A model generated the notes under the pieces. The model saw only the letters and a program-made list of their open reading frames with translations. It did not search any database and was not told the DNA's origin. A stretch of 64,000 nucleotides of DNA. Source: Spirosoma aureum. GTDB lineage: Bacteria; Bacteroidota; Bacteroidia; Cytophagales; Spirosomataceae. The DNA is taken from the NCBI RefSeq assembly GCF_011604685.1, contig NZ_CP050063.1, positions 186,001-250,000 of the forward strand, read 5' to 3'. Shown here piece by piece: positions 18,132 to 26,492 of this stretch; the stretch's first letter is position 1; the number at the start of each line of letters is the position of its first letter. The position numbers were made by a program, and so were the translations under genes.

Positions 18132-19319
18132 TTAATCGAGGATTTCTGTTACCTGACCAGCACCTACGGTACGACCACCTTCGCGGATAGCGAAACGGAG
18201 TCCCTTTTCCATAGCGATTTTGTTGATCAGACTAACTTCAATTGTAATGTTATCACCCGGCATTACCATCTCAACGTTAGCAGGCAATGTAATTTCGCCA
18301 GTTACGTCAGTGGTACGGAAGTAGAACTGAGGACGGTACTTGTTGAAGAACGGCGTGTGACGGCCACCTTCCTCTTTCGAGAGTACATAAACTTCAGCTT
18401 TAAACCGCAGGTGAGGAGTTACAGAACCTGGTTTGCAGATTACCATGCCACGACGGATATCGGTTTTTTCGATACCACGGAGCAGCAGACCTACGTTGTC
18501 ACCAGCTTCGCCACGGTCCAGAATTTTCCGGAACATTTCAACACCAGTTACAACTGATTTCAGGTTTTCAGCACCCATACCCAGGATTTCAACCTGTTCG
18601 CCTGAGTTGATGATACCCCGCTCAATACGGCCTGTAGCAACTGTACCACGACCTGTGATCGAGAACACGTCTTCAACCGGCATCAGGAACGGAAGATCCG
18701 TCTGACGAGGAGGAAGTGGGATAAAGCTGTCAACGCTATCCATCAGTTCTTCGATGGTTTTAACCCATTTAGCATCGCCGTTCAGGCCACCAAGAGCCGA
18801 ACCTTGAATAACTGGGATATTGTCACCGTCAAAGTTGTAGAAGCTCAACAGTTCGCGGATTTCCATTTCTACGAGTTCGAGCAACTCTGGATCGTCCACC
18901 ATGTCCACTTTATTCATGAACACAACGAGCTGAGGTACACCTACCTGACGAGCAAGCAGGATGTGCTCACGAGTCTGTGGCATTGGACCGTCCGTTGCGG
19001 CTACCACGAGGATAGCACCGTCCATTTGAGCAGCACCCGTTACCATGTTTTTCACATAGTCAGCGTGGCCTGGGCAGTCAACGTGCGCATAGTGGCGGTT
19101 AGCTGTAGAGTACTCAACGTGCGATGTATTGATGGTGATACCACGCTCTTTTTCTTCCGGAGCGTTGTCAATCGAGGAGAAGTCCCGAATTGCGGCCAGA
19201 CCCTTTTCGGCCAGCACTTTCGTAATGGCAGCCGTCAGCGTCGTTTTACCGTGGTCAACGTGACCAATCGTACCGATGTTTACGTGCGGTTTCGAGCGGT
19301 CAAAATTCTCTTTTGCCAT
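18132..19319 (-). CDS. tuf: Elongation factor Tu
   Basis: GTPase that delivers aminoacyl-tRNA to the ribosome; 395 residues. GTP-binding motifs are intact: GHVDHGKT at 19-26, DCPGHAD near 80-86, and NKVD near 135. Domain 2 ([13 protein letters not shown]) and domain 3 (ending [15 protein letters not shown]) follow. Only one copy is in the window. It is co-oriented with three upstream tRNA genes and ends in its own terminator. Confidence 0.99.
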   Translation of the reverse strand: MAKENFDRSKPHVNIGTIGHVDHGKTTLTAAITKVLAEKGLAAIRDFSSIDNAPEEKERGITINTSHVEYSTANRHYAHVDCPGHADYVKNMVTGAAQMDGAILVVAATDGPMPQTREHILLARQVGVPQLVVFMNKVDMVDDPELLELVEMEIRELLSFYNFDGDNIPVIQGSALGGLNGDAKWVKTIEELMDSVDSFIPLPPRQTDLPFLMPVEDVFSITGRGTVATGRIERGIINSGEQVEILGMGAENLKSVVTGVEMFRKILDRGEAGDNVGLLLRGIEKTDIRRGMVICKPGSVTPHLRFKAEVYVLSKEEGGRHTPFFNKYRPQFYFRTTDVTGEITLPANVEMVMPGDNITIEVSLINKIAMEKGLRFAIREGGRTVGAGQVTEILD

Positions 19320-19475
19320 GTTTTTAAAACGCTATTATGAACTGTTGTTTGTTATTGGGTGAACTCGCTGAACGTAAATAAGGCCAGACGATATCTACCC
19401 ATTGAGGTCTGACACCGTTTTGGCTTGAAACCGCACGGGCGGCCCCGTCAATAAGACTCCACTAAAGAAGTCTTG

Positions 19476-19547
<72 letters not shown>

Positions 19548-19602
19548 TTACTTACTAATGGGTTATGTAGAATGAAAATGAGGTTGCAGAAACTACAGCA
19601 CG

Positions 19603-19630
19603 ATACATTTTTCATTCTACACGATTCATT
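19603..19630 (-). repeat. Heptad-phased spacer between tRNA-Gly and tRNA-Thr
   Basis: Plus-strand words ATACATT, TTTCATT, CTACACG, ATTCATT keep a 7-base phase. The stretch 19603-19620 also pairs with GTAGAATGAAAATG at about 19567-19580, giving a long hairpin between the two tRNAs that could guide processing. Confidence 0.55.
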
Positions 19631-19635
19631 AATAG

Positions 19636-19708
19636 AGCGGAAGACGGGTCTCGAACCCGCAACCTATAGCTTGGAAGGCTATCGCTCTACCAATTGAGCT
19701 ACTTCCGC
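19636..19708 (-). tRNA. tRNA-Gly (anticodon TCC)
   Basis: Acceptor GCGGAAG/CTTCCGC, D-arm GCTCAATTGGTAGAGC, anticodon stem ATAGC/GCTAT with loop CTTCCAA (anticodon TCC), T-arm GCGGG-TTCGAGA-CCCGT. 73 bases; CCA not encoded. Confidence 0.97.
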
Positions 19709-19715
19709 AAAAAAG

Positions 19716-19792
19716 AAGTTACAAAGTTGGAGAGCCTTAAAGTCGTTGAGTTTTTCAACTCCATAACTTTATGACCAGATAAACTTTATAAC
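19716..19792 (-). repeat. Heptad-phased fold-back spacer between tRNA-Tyr and tRNA-Gly
   Basis: Eleven 7-base units from 19716: AAGTTAC, AAAGTTG and later TTAAAGT, CGTTGAG on the left. In the same phase on the right come words containing AACTT or ATAAC, their complements. It almost fills the spacer between the two tRNA genes. Confidence 0.65.
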
Positions 19793-19801
19793 TTCCTTTA
19801 G

Positions 19802-19884
19802 TGGGGAGTGGAGGATTCGAACCTCCGAAGGCGTACGCCAGCAGATTTACAGTCTGATCCATTTGGCCACTCTGGAAACTCCCC
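19802..19884 (-). tRNA. tRNA-Tyr (anticodon GTA)
   Basis: Class II tRNA with a long variable arm. Acceptor GGGGAGT/ACTCCCC, anticodon stem CAGA/TCTG with loop CTGTAAA (anticodon GTA), T-arm GGAGG-TTCGAAT-CCTCC. 83 bases; CCA not encoded. First gene of the tRNA-tuf transcription unit. Confidence 0.97.
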
Positions 19885-19934
19885 AAAAACACTCGTAAAG
19901 AACAATTTCCGCCCCCCTTTCGGGTTTGGAGTTG

Positions 19935-19968
19935 CAAAATTACACGCTTTTATCGTGTTGTCAACAAA
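19935..19968 (-). promoter_or_regulatory. Promoter of the tRNA-Tyr-Gly-Thr-tuf unit
   Basis: On the minus strand TTTG-TTG (19962-19968), 19 bases, then TAATTTTG (19935-19942), an almost ideal Bacteroidota housekeeping promoter. Predicted start near 19930, about 45 bases ahead of tRNA-Tyr. The rest of the 285-base spacer 19885-20169 shows nothing further. Confidence 0.8.
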
Positions 19969-20169
19969 TGACTTAAAAATAATTTAGAGAAAATAGAACT
20001 GAACTCGTTTTGATGCGCTATCGACCCTGCATTTATGTTGTCTGCATTGAGCCCTACAACCTGGTATTCAGCGCAGAAGTTATACTGCTCGTTTGTCTAT
20101 TAGCAGCTCTTTTATCACTGACTAAACGAATCAATTTACTGTAGATAACACAACTCTAATGATTTACGT

Positions 20170-20718
20170 TTATTTCAGCAATTGCGTTAATTGTTTACCA
20201 TCCGGATAGAACATCTCCGTGATGCGCCACCGCCCCCCGTCAATCTGATTCATGTCGACCTTAACTTCTTGCGGTTTACCGTTATCCTGAAATGTCACAT
20301 ACACAATTGCTCTTTTTCCACCGATAGCTGCCGGTTCTACCCAGGTTTTCTTAACGGCTGCATCGGGAGCGTTAAAAAGCAGGTTGGTTTTCGTTCTATT
20401 TACCTTACCCGTTGCTTTCTGTGCGTCATTCCAGATAAGATCAGCCGTCGGTTTAGCAAAGAACTGATCGATCAGTGTTCTGTCTTTCTTTTCACGAAAT
20501 GGGTTTTCTTTCGCATTATGCTCAAAATAAAGCGCTCGGATCAACCGGTCAGCGGCTGTTCGGGGCGAATCAGGTCCGGGGCGTTTCGCCAAACTTGCTG
20601 CACTGTCGGGTTGCTCAGTGGTAGTATCGGAGGCAGTTGTAGCCTCCTGTTTTGGTTTTGTCTGGCATGAAATACTGATAGCTAATAAGGCTACTACTAT
20701 AATTCGGGACGCATTCAT
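20170..20718 (-). CDS. Lipoprotein of unknown function (DUF3828-like)
   Basis: 182 residues. Type II signal peptide MNASRIIVVALLAISISC with the lipobox Cys at 18, followed by a Thr/Ser/Asp-rich linker to about residue 50. The C-terminal domain (LIRALYFEHNAKENPF ... FFAKPTADLIWND ... GGRWRITEMFYPDG) looks like the DUF3828-type fold seen in small periplasmic proteins; this is a by-eye resemblance. It should be anchored in the envelope. It lies 143 bases downstream of the M13 peptidase gene on the same strand and might be read through from it. Confidence 0.78.
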   Translation of the reverse strand: MNASRIIVVALLAISISCQTKPKQEATTASDTTTEQPDSAASLAKRPGPDSPRTAADRLIRALYFEHNAKENPFREKKDRTLIDQFFAKPTADLIWNDAQKATGKVNRTKTNLLFNAPDAAVKKTWVEPAAIGGKRAIVYVTFQDNGKPQEVKVDMNQIDGGRWRITEMFYPDGKQLTQLLK

Positions 20719-20861
20719 ACGTGTAAAGCGAGCGGTTAAGGGTATCGTACTAAATTCAGTTGGAAAGATAAAAAGGTAATTGGTGTACTATAAGCCCAGA
20801 TTACCCTGGCAGCTACTTATTTCCATCAGTTACCCTCCTATTTATTGCTGAATGGCTTGTT

Positions 20862-22952
20862 CTACCAAACCTTAATCCGCTGTTCTTTTGGCTTGTACAG
20901 CTTGTCGCCAGGCTGAATAGCAAACGCCTGATACCAGGCATCAATGTTCGAGAGCGGCCCATTGACCCGATAAACGTCAGGTGCGTGCGGGTCAGTCATA
21001 ATTCGTTGCGCCGTCGATTCGGGAAGTTGATTACTTCGCCACACCTGTGCCCATGAAAGGAAAAACCGTTGATCGGGCGTAAATCCATCTATCTTGGTTT
21101 TTGACTTACCCTGTGGCGTTTTCTTGAAGGCATCGTAGGCGATAGCCAGTCCGCCCAGATCGGCCAGGTTTTCGCCTAATGTCAGTTGTCCGTTTACTTT
21201 TATAGAATCCAGTACTTTAAAGCCGAAAAACTGATCCCGTACTTTGTCGGCACGTTCTTTAAATTTCGTAGCATCGTCTTTGCTCCACCAATCGCGTAAG
21301 GTTCCATCAGCGTCATATTGTCGGCCAGAGTCGTCGAAGCCGTGCGTCATTTCATGGCCGATAACAGCACCGATGCCGCCATAATTAACGGCATCGTCGG
21401 CATCGAAATCAAAGAATGGAAATTGCAGAATAGCGGCAGGAAACGAAATATCGTTATTGACCGGGCTGTATTGCGCATTTACGGTTGGTGGCGTCATGCC
21501 CCACTCCGTCCGATCGACTGGCTTACCCAATCGGCCAAGTACGTGATTATACTGCCATTTATTGGCTGATTTTACATTACCATAAAAATCATTCCGGCTG
21601 ATAACAACACCCTCGTACACCTTCCACTTGTCGGGATAACCAATTTTTCGCTTAAACGCCAGCAATTTTACAAGTGCCTTCTTTTTAGTGTCTTCGCTCA
21701 TCCAGTCCAGATTTTTGATATGGTCTTTGTAGGAAGCTTCTAGATTGTCGACCAGGGCCAGCATTCGCTGTTTGGCTTCAGGCTTAAAATAGCTTTGCAC
21801 GTAAAGTTGCCCAAGGAGGTCGCTGAGTGTACCATCGATCAGGCTGCTCACACGCTGCCAGCGTGGTGTCTGCTCTTTCTGACCAGTCAATACCTTCGTA
21901 AAGGCAAAATTCTGCTGAACAAAAGCATCGCTTAGATAGGGTGCTGCATTCTTTAAAATATTCCAGCGCATGTATGTTCGCAGGTCTTCGATAGGAGTAG
22001 CTGTTAACAAACTATCGAGAGAATGAAAAAAGGCAGGGCTTTGCACGAGTACCGTGTCCTGGCCTTTGGCGCCGTATTTCGTCAGTTGGTCGGCCCAACT
22101 AATTCCGGGGGTTTTCTGGCTAAAAGCAGACACGGTCAATTTATTATACGTCTTGTATGGGTCACGCATCTCAACACGCGGCATTTGCGCTTTAGCTATG
22201 GCCGTTTCCATACGCATGATCACATCGGCATCCTGTGAAGCCTGAGTTGGCTCTTCGCCAATCAATGCGAACATGCTGACCAGATTATCATGATACGCAT
22301 CACGGATCTTTTGGCTCCGGGCATCATTTTTCAGATAGTAATCGCGATCGGGTAGTGTAGTCCCTCCCTGAGCAAGTTGAGGTAAATACTTGCTTACATT
22401 TTTTCGGTCTGGCGTTACACCAAAGCCAAATAACATGCCATTGCCCTGGGTGCGCTGATAGGCCAGCTCATCGAGAAACAATGCTTTATTGTTGACTTTA
22501 TCAATGCGAGCCAAATCGGACTTGATTGGATCAAAGCCGCGTTTTTCGAGCGTTACGCTATCCATACCGCTGGTATAATAATCGCCTACCATTTGATAAA
22601 GCCGACCTCTGGTTGTGGTTTTCGTTGCCTCCTCGAGCAGCGACTTCATAGCGTCCAGACTCTTCTCGCGCAATTCATTAAAACTTCCCCATGAGGTTTT
22701 AGAAGCAGGAATGGGGTTCGTCCGAATCCAGTTTCCGTTTGCATACTGGTAGAAATTATCGCCCGGCTTTACGGACAGATCCATATTTTGCGGATCGATG
22801 AATTTACGGGGTGGTACACCCGGCCGTGGCACCTTACTTCCTTCAATCGTATAAGAAGGTCTGTTCCGGTAAAACCGGGATGCTGTACCATCTGTAGCCT
22901 TAACGCTAACAGCAATGGTCATTGCCGATAGAAAAATCAGTTGTTTATTCAT
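20862..22952 (-). CDS. M13 family metallopeptidase (neprilysin/PepO-like)
   Basis: Zinc endopeptidase, 696 residues, secreted or periplasmic through an N-terminal signal peptide (MNKQLIFLSAMTIAVSVKA). The zinc motif HEMTH has His533, Glu534 and His537; the third ligand is in the ENLADLGG motif about 60 residues later; GFDDSGRQYDADG after the HExxH is characteristic of M13. The N-terminal all-helical domain begins KPGDNFYQYANGNWI. Family members cleave small peptides; the substrate is unknown. Upstream lies a 275-base spacer with three palindromes (22973-23206). Confidence 0.95.
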   Translation of the reverse strand: MNKQLIFLSAMTIAVSVKATDGTASRFYRNRPSYTIEGSKVPRPGVPPRKFIDPQNMDLSVKPGDNFYQYANGNWIRTNPIPASKTSWGSFNELREKSLDAMKSLLEEATKTTTRGRLYQMVGDYYTSGMDSVTLEKRGFDPIKSDLARIDKVNNKALFLDELAYQRTQGNGMLFGFGVTPDRKNVSKYLPQLAQGGTTLPDRDYYLKNDARSQKIRDAYHDNLVSMFALIGEEPTQASQDADVIMRMETAIAKAQMPRVEMRDPYKTYNKLTVSAFSQKTPGISWADQLTKYGAKGQDTVLVQSPAFFHSLDSLLTATPIEDLRTYMRWNILKNAAPYLSDAFVQQNFAFTKVLTGQKEQTPRWQRVSSLIDGTLSDLLGQLYVQSYFKPEAKQRMLALVDNLEASYKDHIKNLDWMSEDTKKKALVKLLAFKRKIGYPDKWKVYEGVVISRNDFYGNVKSANKWQYNHVLGRLGKPVDRTEWGMTPPTVNAQYSPVNNDISFPAAILQFPFFDFDADDAVNYGGIGAVIGHEMTHGFDDSGRQYDADGTLRDWWSKDDATKFKERADKVRDQFFGFKVLDSIKVNGQLTLGENLADLGGLAIAYDAFKKTPQGKSKTKIDGFTPDQRFFLSWAQVWRSNQLPESTAQRIMTDPHAPDVYRVNGPLSNIDAWYQAFAIQPGDKLYKPKEQRIKVW

Positions 22953-22972
22953 CTAATCTCATTGGTTGGGTT

Positions 22973-23052
22973 TAGGATTTTCATTAAGAGCTGTGCCACA
23001 GTTACTAATAACGAGCAAACAAACCGTGGCACGGCTCTTAACGAAAATCCTA
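22973..23052. repeat. Long palindrome A (shared-core family)
   Basis: 31-base arms (22973-23003 and 23022-23052) match at 28 positions around an 18-base loop. The inner part contains TGCCACAGTTACTAAT on the left and AACCGTGGCA on the right, nearly the same as the core of palindrome B at 63229-63298. The outer arms of A and B are unrelated. Confidence 0.8.
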
Positions 23053-23073
23053 GGGTTAATGAAGACAACAAAA

Positions 23074-23151
23074 ATACTCGTAAATGACATATCCATTTTC
23101 TTAAAGTTCCAGACTCTATTGCTAATGGATAGCATTCGTCCTGACGAGTAT
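23074..23151. repeat. Imperfect palindrome between palindromes A and C
   Basis: ATACTCGT (23074-23081) pairs with ACGAGTAT (23144-23151), and TATCCATT (23090-23097) pairs with AATGGATA (23124-23131), with unpaired bases between the two segments. Confidence 0.55.
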
Positions 23152-23156
23152 ATATT

Positions 23157-23206
23157 GGGAAAGGGGTCAGCCGAACGACTAAATTCGTTCGGCTGACCCC
23201 TTTCCC
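23157..23206. repeat. Perfect palindrome C after the thioredoxin-like gene
   Basis: 22-bp perfect arms around a CTAAAT loop (23179-23184). It begins 22 bases past the stop codon of the DUF255 gene and may serve as its terminator, although no T-run follows on the minus strand. Confidence 0.75.
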
Positions 23207-23227
23207 TTTACCTGTCTGATCTATTGT

Positions 23228-23815
23228 TTATTTTCCTGCCAGTGCCGTTTGGAATTCTTTGGCATAGGTGCCCGCCTTGTATTGATCGAAGGGCTCTTTC
23301 TGGTGGTAATCTCTTCCGAAATAGGTAATAATCTGATGAAATGTACGGGGTTCCAGATAACCAGCAATCGGTTGAATAAGCTGAAATTTTTCATCCAGAA
23401 AAACTGTCGTCGGATAGCTCATCTGGTTTCGTAATAGGGCTGCGGCCAGTTCATGAACTCCGCGGCCACCTGTGCTGACATATTTGAAGGTCTCTTTACC
23501 AAGCTTTATATCCTGAGTCTGTTCGGCATTAAAACGAACAGCGTAAAAATTCTCGTTCACATAATCTACGATCGCGGGCTTAGAGAAGGTTTCACGATCC
23601 ATAACCTTACACCATCCGCACCAATCGGTATACACATCGACCACAAACTTTTTAGGTTTTTTTTGGGTCAGCGTGTAGGCTTCCTGAATAGTCAACCATT
23701 TTATGTGTTTTGCCTCAGCCTTAGGGCCACTCGTTGGTTCAATGGGCAACGTAGTTCGAAACGCGCTGATCGTGAGCATCACGAAAGCGGCAAAGAAAAG
23801 GAACAGACGATTCAT
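23228..23815 (-). CDS. Secreted thioredoxin-fold protein (DUF255-type)
   Basis: 195 residues with an N-terminal signal peptide (MNRLFLFFAAFVMLTISAF). The thioredoxin-like active site is WCGWCK with Cys66 and Cys69, followed by the MDRETFSKPAIVDYVNENF stretch typical of DUF255/YyaL-type thioredoxin domains, and a conserved cis-Pro region YPTTVFLDE. It probably acts as a periplasmic thiol oxidoreductase; the partner is unknown. It is the upstream co-oriented neighbour of the M13 peptidase, but the palindromes between them suggest separate transcripts. Confidence 0.88.
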   Translation of the reverse strand: MNRLFLFFAAFVMLTISAFRTTLPIEPTSGPKAEAKHIKWLTIQEAYTLTQKKPKKFVVDVYTDWCGWCKVMDRETFSKPAIVDYVNENFYAVRFNAEQTQDIKLGKETFKYVSTGGRGVHELAAALLRNQMSYPTTVFLDEKFQLIQPIAGYLEPRTFHQIITYFGRDYHQKEPFDQYKAGTYAKEFQTALAGK

Positions 23816-23905
23816 AGCTTTGTTGGATGTAAAGACACTGTTTTCAAAATAACGTCACTGATTCAATAAAATTAGCACCAGACCATTTTTTAATATACAG
23901 ATGAG

Positions 23906-24577
23906 TTACATTGGCCTAATTGCCCTTAGAATATCGCGTTTATGGGCTGGACCGGGATGCTTTTCAACGGTTAAACCAGCGGCTCGCATATTACGCTGTA
24001 CATAACTCCTCGAACAGTATGTGGTCATCATACCGCCAGGAAGCAACAAGTTTGCCATTTGCTGAAAGATTTCAGGCTCCCACAATTCAGGCTGTGCTGT
24101 AGGAGCAAACGCATCGTAATAAATCAAATGAAAACGTTCGTCGGTTTGCAGCTCCTGAAGATTGCTTTCCAGTTTGGTCAAACTAAAACAGGGATTGATC
24201 TCAACAGGCTCGTTCCAGGACGATTCGTGCAGATTGATCAAATAGGATGTACCCAGGAATTGATCATAATTTAACTGCCGAATCTCTTCTATTGGCATTG
24301 GATATGCCTCAATTGCGGTGTAAAAAACCTGATGTTGATGTATTTCGGCCTCTCGAGCAGTTAGCAGGGCGTTCAACCCTGTCCCGAAGCCCATTTCAAA
24401 GATGCGGAGAGGGTTATGAGGAAACATTTTTAGCGCAGCATACAAGCCCAGCTCAATGTAAACCCGCTGCGACTCCTGATAAGCGCCGTGTATAGAATGA
24501 TACGTTTTATTGAGCACCTGGTTTATAGCGGTGTGTGAACCATCAGCAGTAATCACTAACCGAACATCAGCTTTCAT
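23906..24577 (-). CDS. mnmD: tRNA U34 methyltransferase MnmD
   Basis: S-adenosylmethionine-dependent methyltransferase, 223 residues, the stand-alone equivalent of the MnmC N-terminal domain, which makes mnm5(s2)U at the wobble position. The SAM-binding FEMGFGTGLNALL is at about residues 59-71; the DAFAP motif of this family is at about 155, followed by PELWEPEIFQQM. The MnmC oxidase half is absent, as usual for Bacteroidota. ATG at 24577. It is divergent from the DUF4293 gene, with 51 bases between start codons. Confidence 0.92.
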   Translation of the reverse strand: MKADVRLVITADGSHTAINQVLNKTYHSIHGAYQESQRVYIELGLYAALKMFPHNPLRIFEMGFGTGLNALLTAREAEIHQHQVFYTAIEAYPMPIEEIRQLNYDQFLGTSYLINLHESSWNEPVEINPCFSLTKLESNLQELQTDERFHLIYYDAFAPTAQPELWEPEIFQQMANLLLPGGMMTTYCSRSYVQRNMRAAGLTVEKHPGPAHKRDILRAIRPM

Positions 24578-24596
24578 ACACTATCGATTTTTGAAC

Positions 24597-24604
24597 TATT
24601 TTTG
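24597..24604 (+). promoter_or_regulatory. -7 box (TATTTTTG) for the DUF4293 gene
   Basis: TATTTTTG matches TAnnTTTG. A weak TTTC (24572-24575) lies 21 bases upstream. Predicted start is near 24609, about 20 bases before the ATG at 24629. Confidence 0.5.
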
Positions 24605-24628
24605 CGCTCCCAAATATCTATTTCACAA

Positions 24629-25138
24629 ATGATCCAACGCATTCAAACGATATTTTTGTTTCTTATTGCCGTTGCAATGGGGGTCGCTTTAGCTAATCCA
24701 CTTTGGGAAAAAGCAGGATTGCAAGCCCCCGAAATGGCACGTCTAACAGCTTTAGAATTCAGTCAACAACAACGTGCTTCCGAGCAGGCGGGTATTCCGG
24801 CACAAGTAGCTCCCACTACTGTTGTCACATCAGTCTGGTACCTGGGCCTTCTGCTGGGCTTGGTAGCGCTGTCTGCGCTGTATGCCATTTTTCAATACCG
24901 CAACCGCCTTACCCAAACAGCCCTTTGCGCGGTAAATGCCCTGATGTTGACAGCGATCATGGGTATTGTACTTTACCGGACGCTCTATGCAGGTAAAGAA
25001 TACGGCAATCCGGCCGATCAGGGTAATTTCCTGACAGGCTTTTATGCCATTATTGCAGCTCTGGTTTTCAACGCCCTAGCCAACCGATTCATTCGTCGGG
25101 ACGAAAAAATGGTTCGGGATTCGGACCGGCTACGATAG
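24629..25138 (+). CDS. DUF4293 family membrane protein
   Basis: 169 residues with four predicted transmembrane helices (about 5-25, 65-85, 95-118 and 130-150), matching the layout of the Bacteroidota-specific DUF4293 family, which has no known function. The ATG at 24629 (MIQRIQTIFLF) was chosen: family members begin MIQRIQ, and the longer frame from 24602 would start within or next to the predicted promoter. A strong terminator follows at 25167-25214. Confidence 0.85.
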   Translation: MIQRIQTIFLFLIAVAMGVALANPLWEKAGLQAPEMARLTALEFSQQQRASEQAGIPAQVAPTTVVTSVWYLGLLLGLVALSALYAIFQYRNRLTQTALCAVNALMLTAIMGIVLYRTLYAGKEYGNPADQGNFLTGFYAIIAALVFNALANRFIRRDEKMVRDSDRLR

Positions 25139-25166
25139 CCCAGTACAGTGTAATTCATACATTAAC

Positions 25167-25214
25167 AAGCCATAACACGACTGTTTTCAAAAACACCGCT
25201 GTTATGGCTTTTTC
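25167..25214 (+). terminator. Terminator after the DUF4293 gene
   Basis: Perfect 11-bp stem (AAGCCATAACA and complement), 22-base loop, T-rich tail. Confidence 0.82.
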
Positions 25215-25247
25215 ATTTTCAGTGACCTGACAACCTCAGGAAATAGC

Positions 25248-25880
25248 TTACTCTCTAGATTCGCGACCTTTCATCCATCGATATAAAAACAAATAGATGA
25301 TCACCGAAGATAGTGTCCCAACCAGTGAGCCCACATACACATCTTCCACAAAATGCTGGAATAAATACACCCTTGAGTAGCCCGTTAAAAAGCCTAATAG
25401 CACAAAAAAATAGCCTCGTTTTTTATTTGGATCAAGAAAGGCCAATAAGCCAAACAAGGCAAAAGCGGATGTCGTATGTCCCGATGGAAAACTATTATAG
25501 CTGTGTATATCAAGCCCTTTAATCATATGATACTCAAAAGTAGAGTGTTCAAAAAACTTTAACGGCCGGGGTGAATTGGGAAAAACAATCGTTTTCAAGA
25601 ACAGCGAAGACAGGGAAGACAGGGCAAAACTGGCAAAAGCAACGAAGCCTAGGCGTCTATTATAGATCAGGACAATTAGGCAGGCAACGACAAAAAAGGC
25701 GCCATCACCCATGTAGGTAGCATAGGTAAAAAACGCATCGGCTACCGGATTATTCCGAACATTAACCCATTGCATCAATTGAGCTTGCGTATAAATCAAC
25801 TGCAGAACTCCCAGAATGATCAGGGCCATGCCGTAAGGCAGGAAGAAAAATCGATTTTTTCGCAGGAAATCAACTACCAT
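25248..25880 (-). CDS. PAP2-type membrane phosphatase
   Basis: Integral membrane phosphatase, 210 residues and about six transmembrane helices. All three PAP2 signatures are visible: KTIVFPNSPRP, PSGHTTSAF and SRVYLFQHFVEDV. Likely substrates are lipid phosphates such as undecaprenyl pyrophosphate or phosphatidic acid; which one is not decidable from sequence. It begins 18 bases after gldH on the same strand, so the two are probably co-transcribed. Confidence 0.92.
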   Translation of the reverse strand: MVVDFLRKNRFFFLPYGMALIILGVLQLIYTQAQLMQWVNVRNNPVADAFFTYATYMGDGAFFVVACLIVLIYNRRLGFVAFASFALSSLSSLFLKTIVFPNSPRPLKFFEHSTFEYHMIKGLDIHSYNSFPSGHTTSAFALFGLLAFLDPNKKRGYFFVLLGFLTGYSRVYLFQHFVEDVYVGSLVGTLSSVIIYLFLYRWMKGRESRE

Positions 25881-25898
25881 TAGAAGCCAATTTGGGAA

Positions 25899-26384
25899 TT
25901 AGTTGGCAGGCGTCGCTTTTTCAACCGTAATGCCTACACTCTGAATATTGAGTAACGGATCTTGCCGCATGTATTGTTTAAGCTGAATGGTGTATTTACC
26001 AGGTTTGGGAAACCGATAGTCGCGCTTCATTAGAAACTTATGGTCGAAGAGATCACCGAGGCCATCGCCATTGGGTTTTCCAGTCTTGGGGTCCATCAGG
26101 AGCAATTCGTCGAGCCGGGATTCGATTTCTTTACCGCTGGAATCGCGTAAATAACGAGTCAGGTAAAGGTTATAATAGCCATAGGAAAGACTATTTCGCA
26201 GGTTATAATAGATATTATACGGAACGGAGACATCCTCTATCGTAAAGGTAAAAGTCGGTGCGTTTTTAATGTACCACTTACCATCTTCAATATCTGTATA
26301 TTCTTTATAAACCGCATTTCCAGCGTTCATATCACACCCCAACACCAGCAATGCGGTGAATACCAATAAACCCAGTTGTTTCAT
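25899..26384 (-). CDS. gldH: Gliding motility lipoprotein GldH
   Basis: 161 residues with a type II signal peptide (MKQLGLLVFTALLVLGC). The family signature is visible: VYKEYTDIEDGKWY near the start, YYNLRNSLSYGYYNLY, a GDGLGDLFD motif, and the C-terminal PGKYTIQLKQYMRQDPL. GldH is required for gliding in Flavobacterium johnsoniae and is widely kept in Bacteroidota with type IX secretion. A strong promoter (26404-26435) lies just upstream, back to back with blaI. Confidence 0.93.
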   Translation of the reverse strand: MKQLGLLVFTALLVLGCDMNAGNAVYKEYTDIEDGKWYIKNAPTFTFTIEDVSVPYNIYYNLRNSLSYGYYNLYLTRYLRDSSGKEIESRLDELLLMDPKTGKPNGDGLGDLFDHKFLMKRDYRFPKPGKYTIQLKQYMRQDPLLNIQSVGITVEKATPAN

Positions 26385-26403
26385 ACCATGCCTTAATACG
26401 CTA

Positions 26404-26435
26404 CAAAGCTACGACGGGCTTACTGGCTTTTCAAA
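26404..26435 (-). promoter_or_regulatory. gldH promoter
   Basis: TTTG (26432-26435), gap 20, TAGCTTTG (26404-26411) on the minus strand. Predicted start about 15 bases ahead of the gldH ATG. Confidence 0.75.
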
Positions 26436-26458
26436 TCACAAAAAACGATGGCAAGGAC

Positions 26459-26488
26459 TTGTAAACGATAAAAATAGTTATAAGTTTG
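26459..26488 (+). promoter_or_regulatory. blaI promoter, adjacent to the start codon
   Basis: TTG (26459-26461), gap 19, TAAGTTTG (26481-26488). The box ends only four bases before the ATG at 26493, so transcription should begin at or within a base or two of the start codon. The gap contains GTAAAC...GTTTGTTAC, a loose inverted repeat that could be a BlaI-type operator. Confidence 0.7.
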
Positions 26489-26492
26489 TTAC

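Noticed and set aside
19755..19937. 60-residue minus-strand frame over tRNA-Tyr
   Set aside because: It covers a complete tRNA gene and the promoter of the tRNA-tuf unit.
22973..23206. Insertion sequence with terminal inverted repeats
   Set aside because: No transposase frame lies between or near the palindromes and no target duplication was seen.
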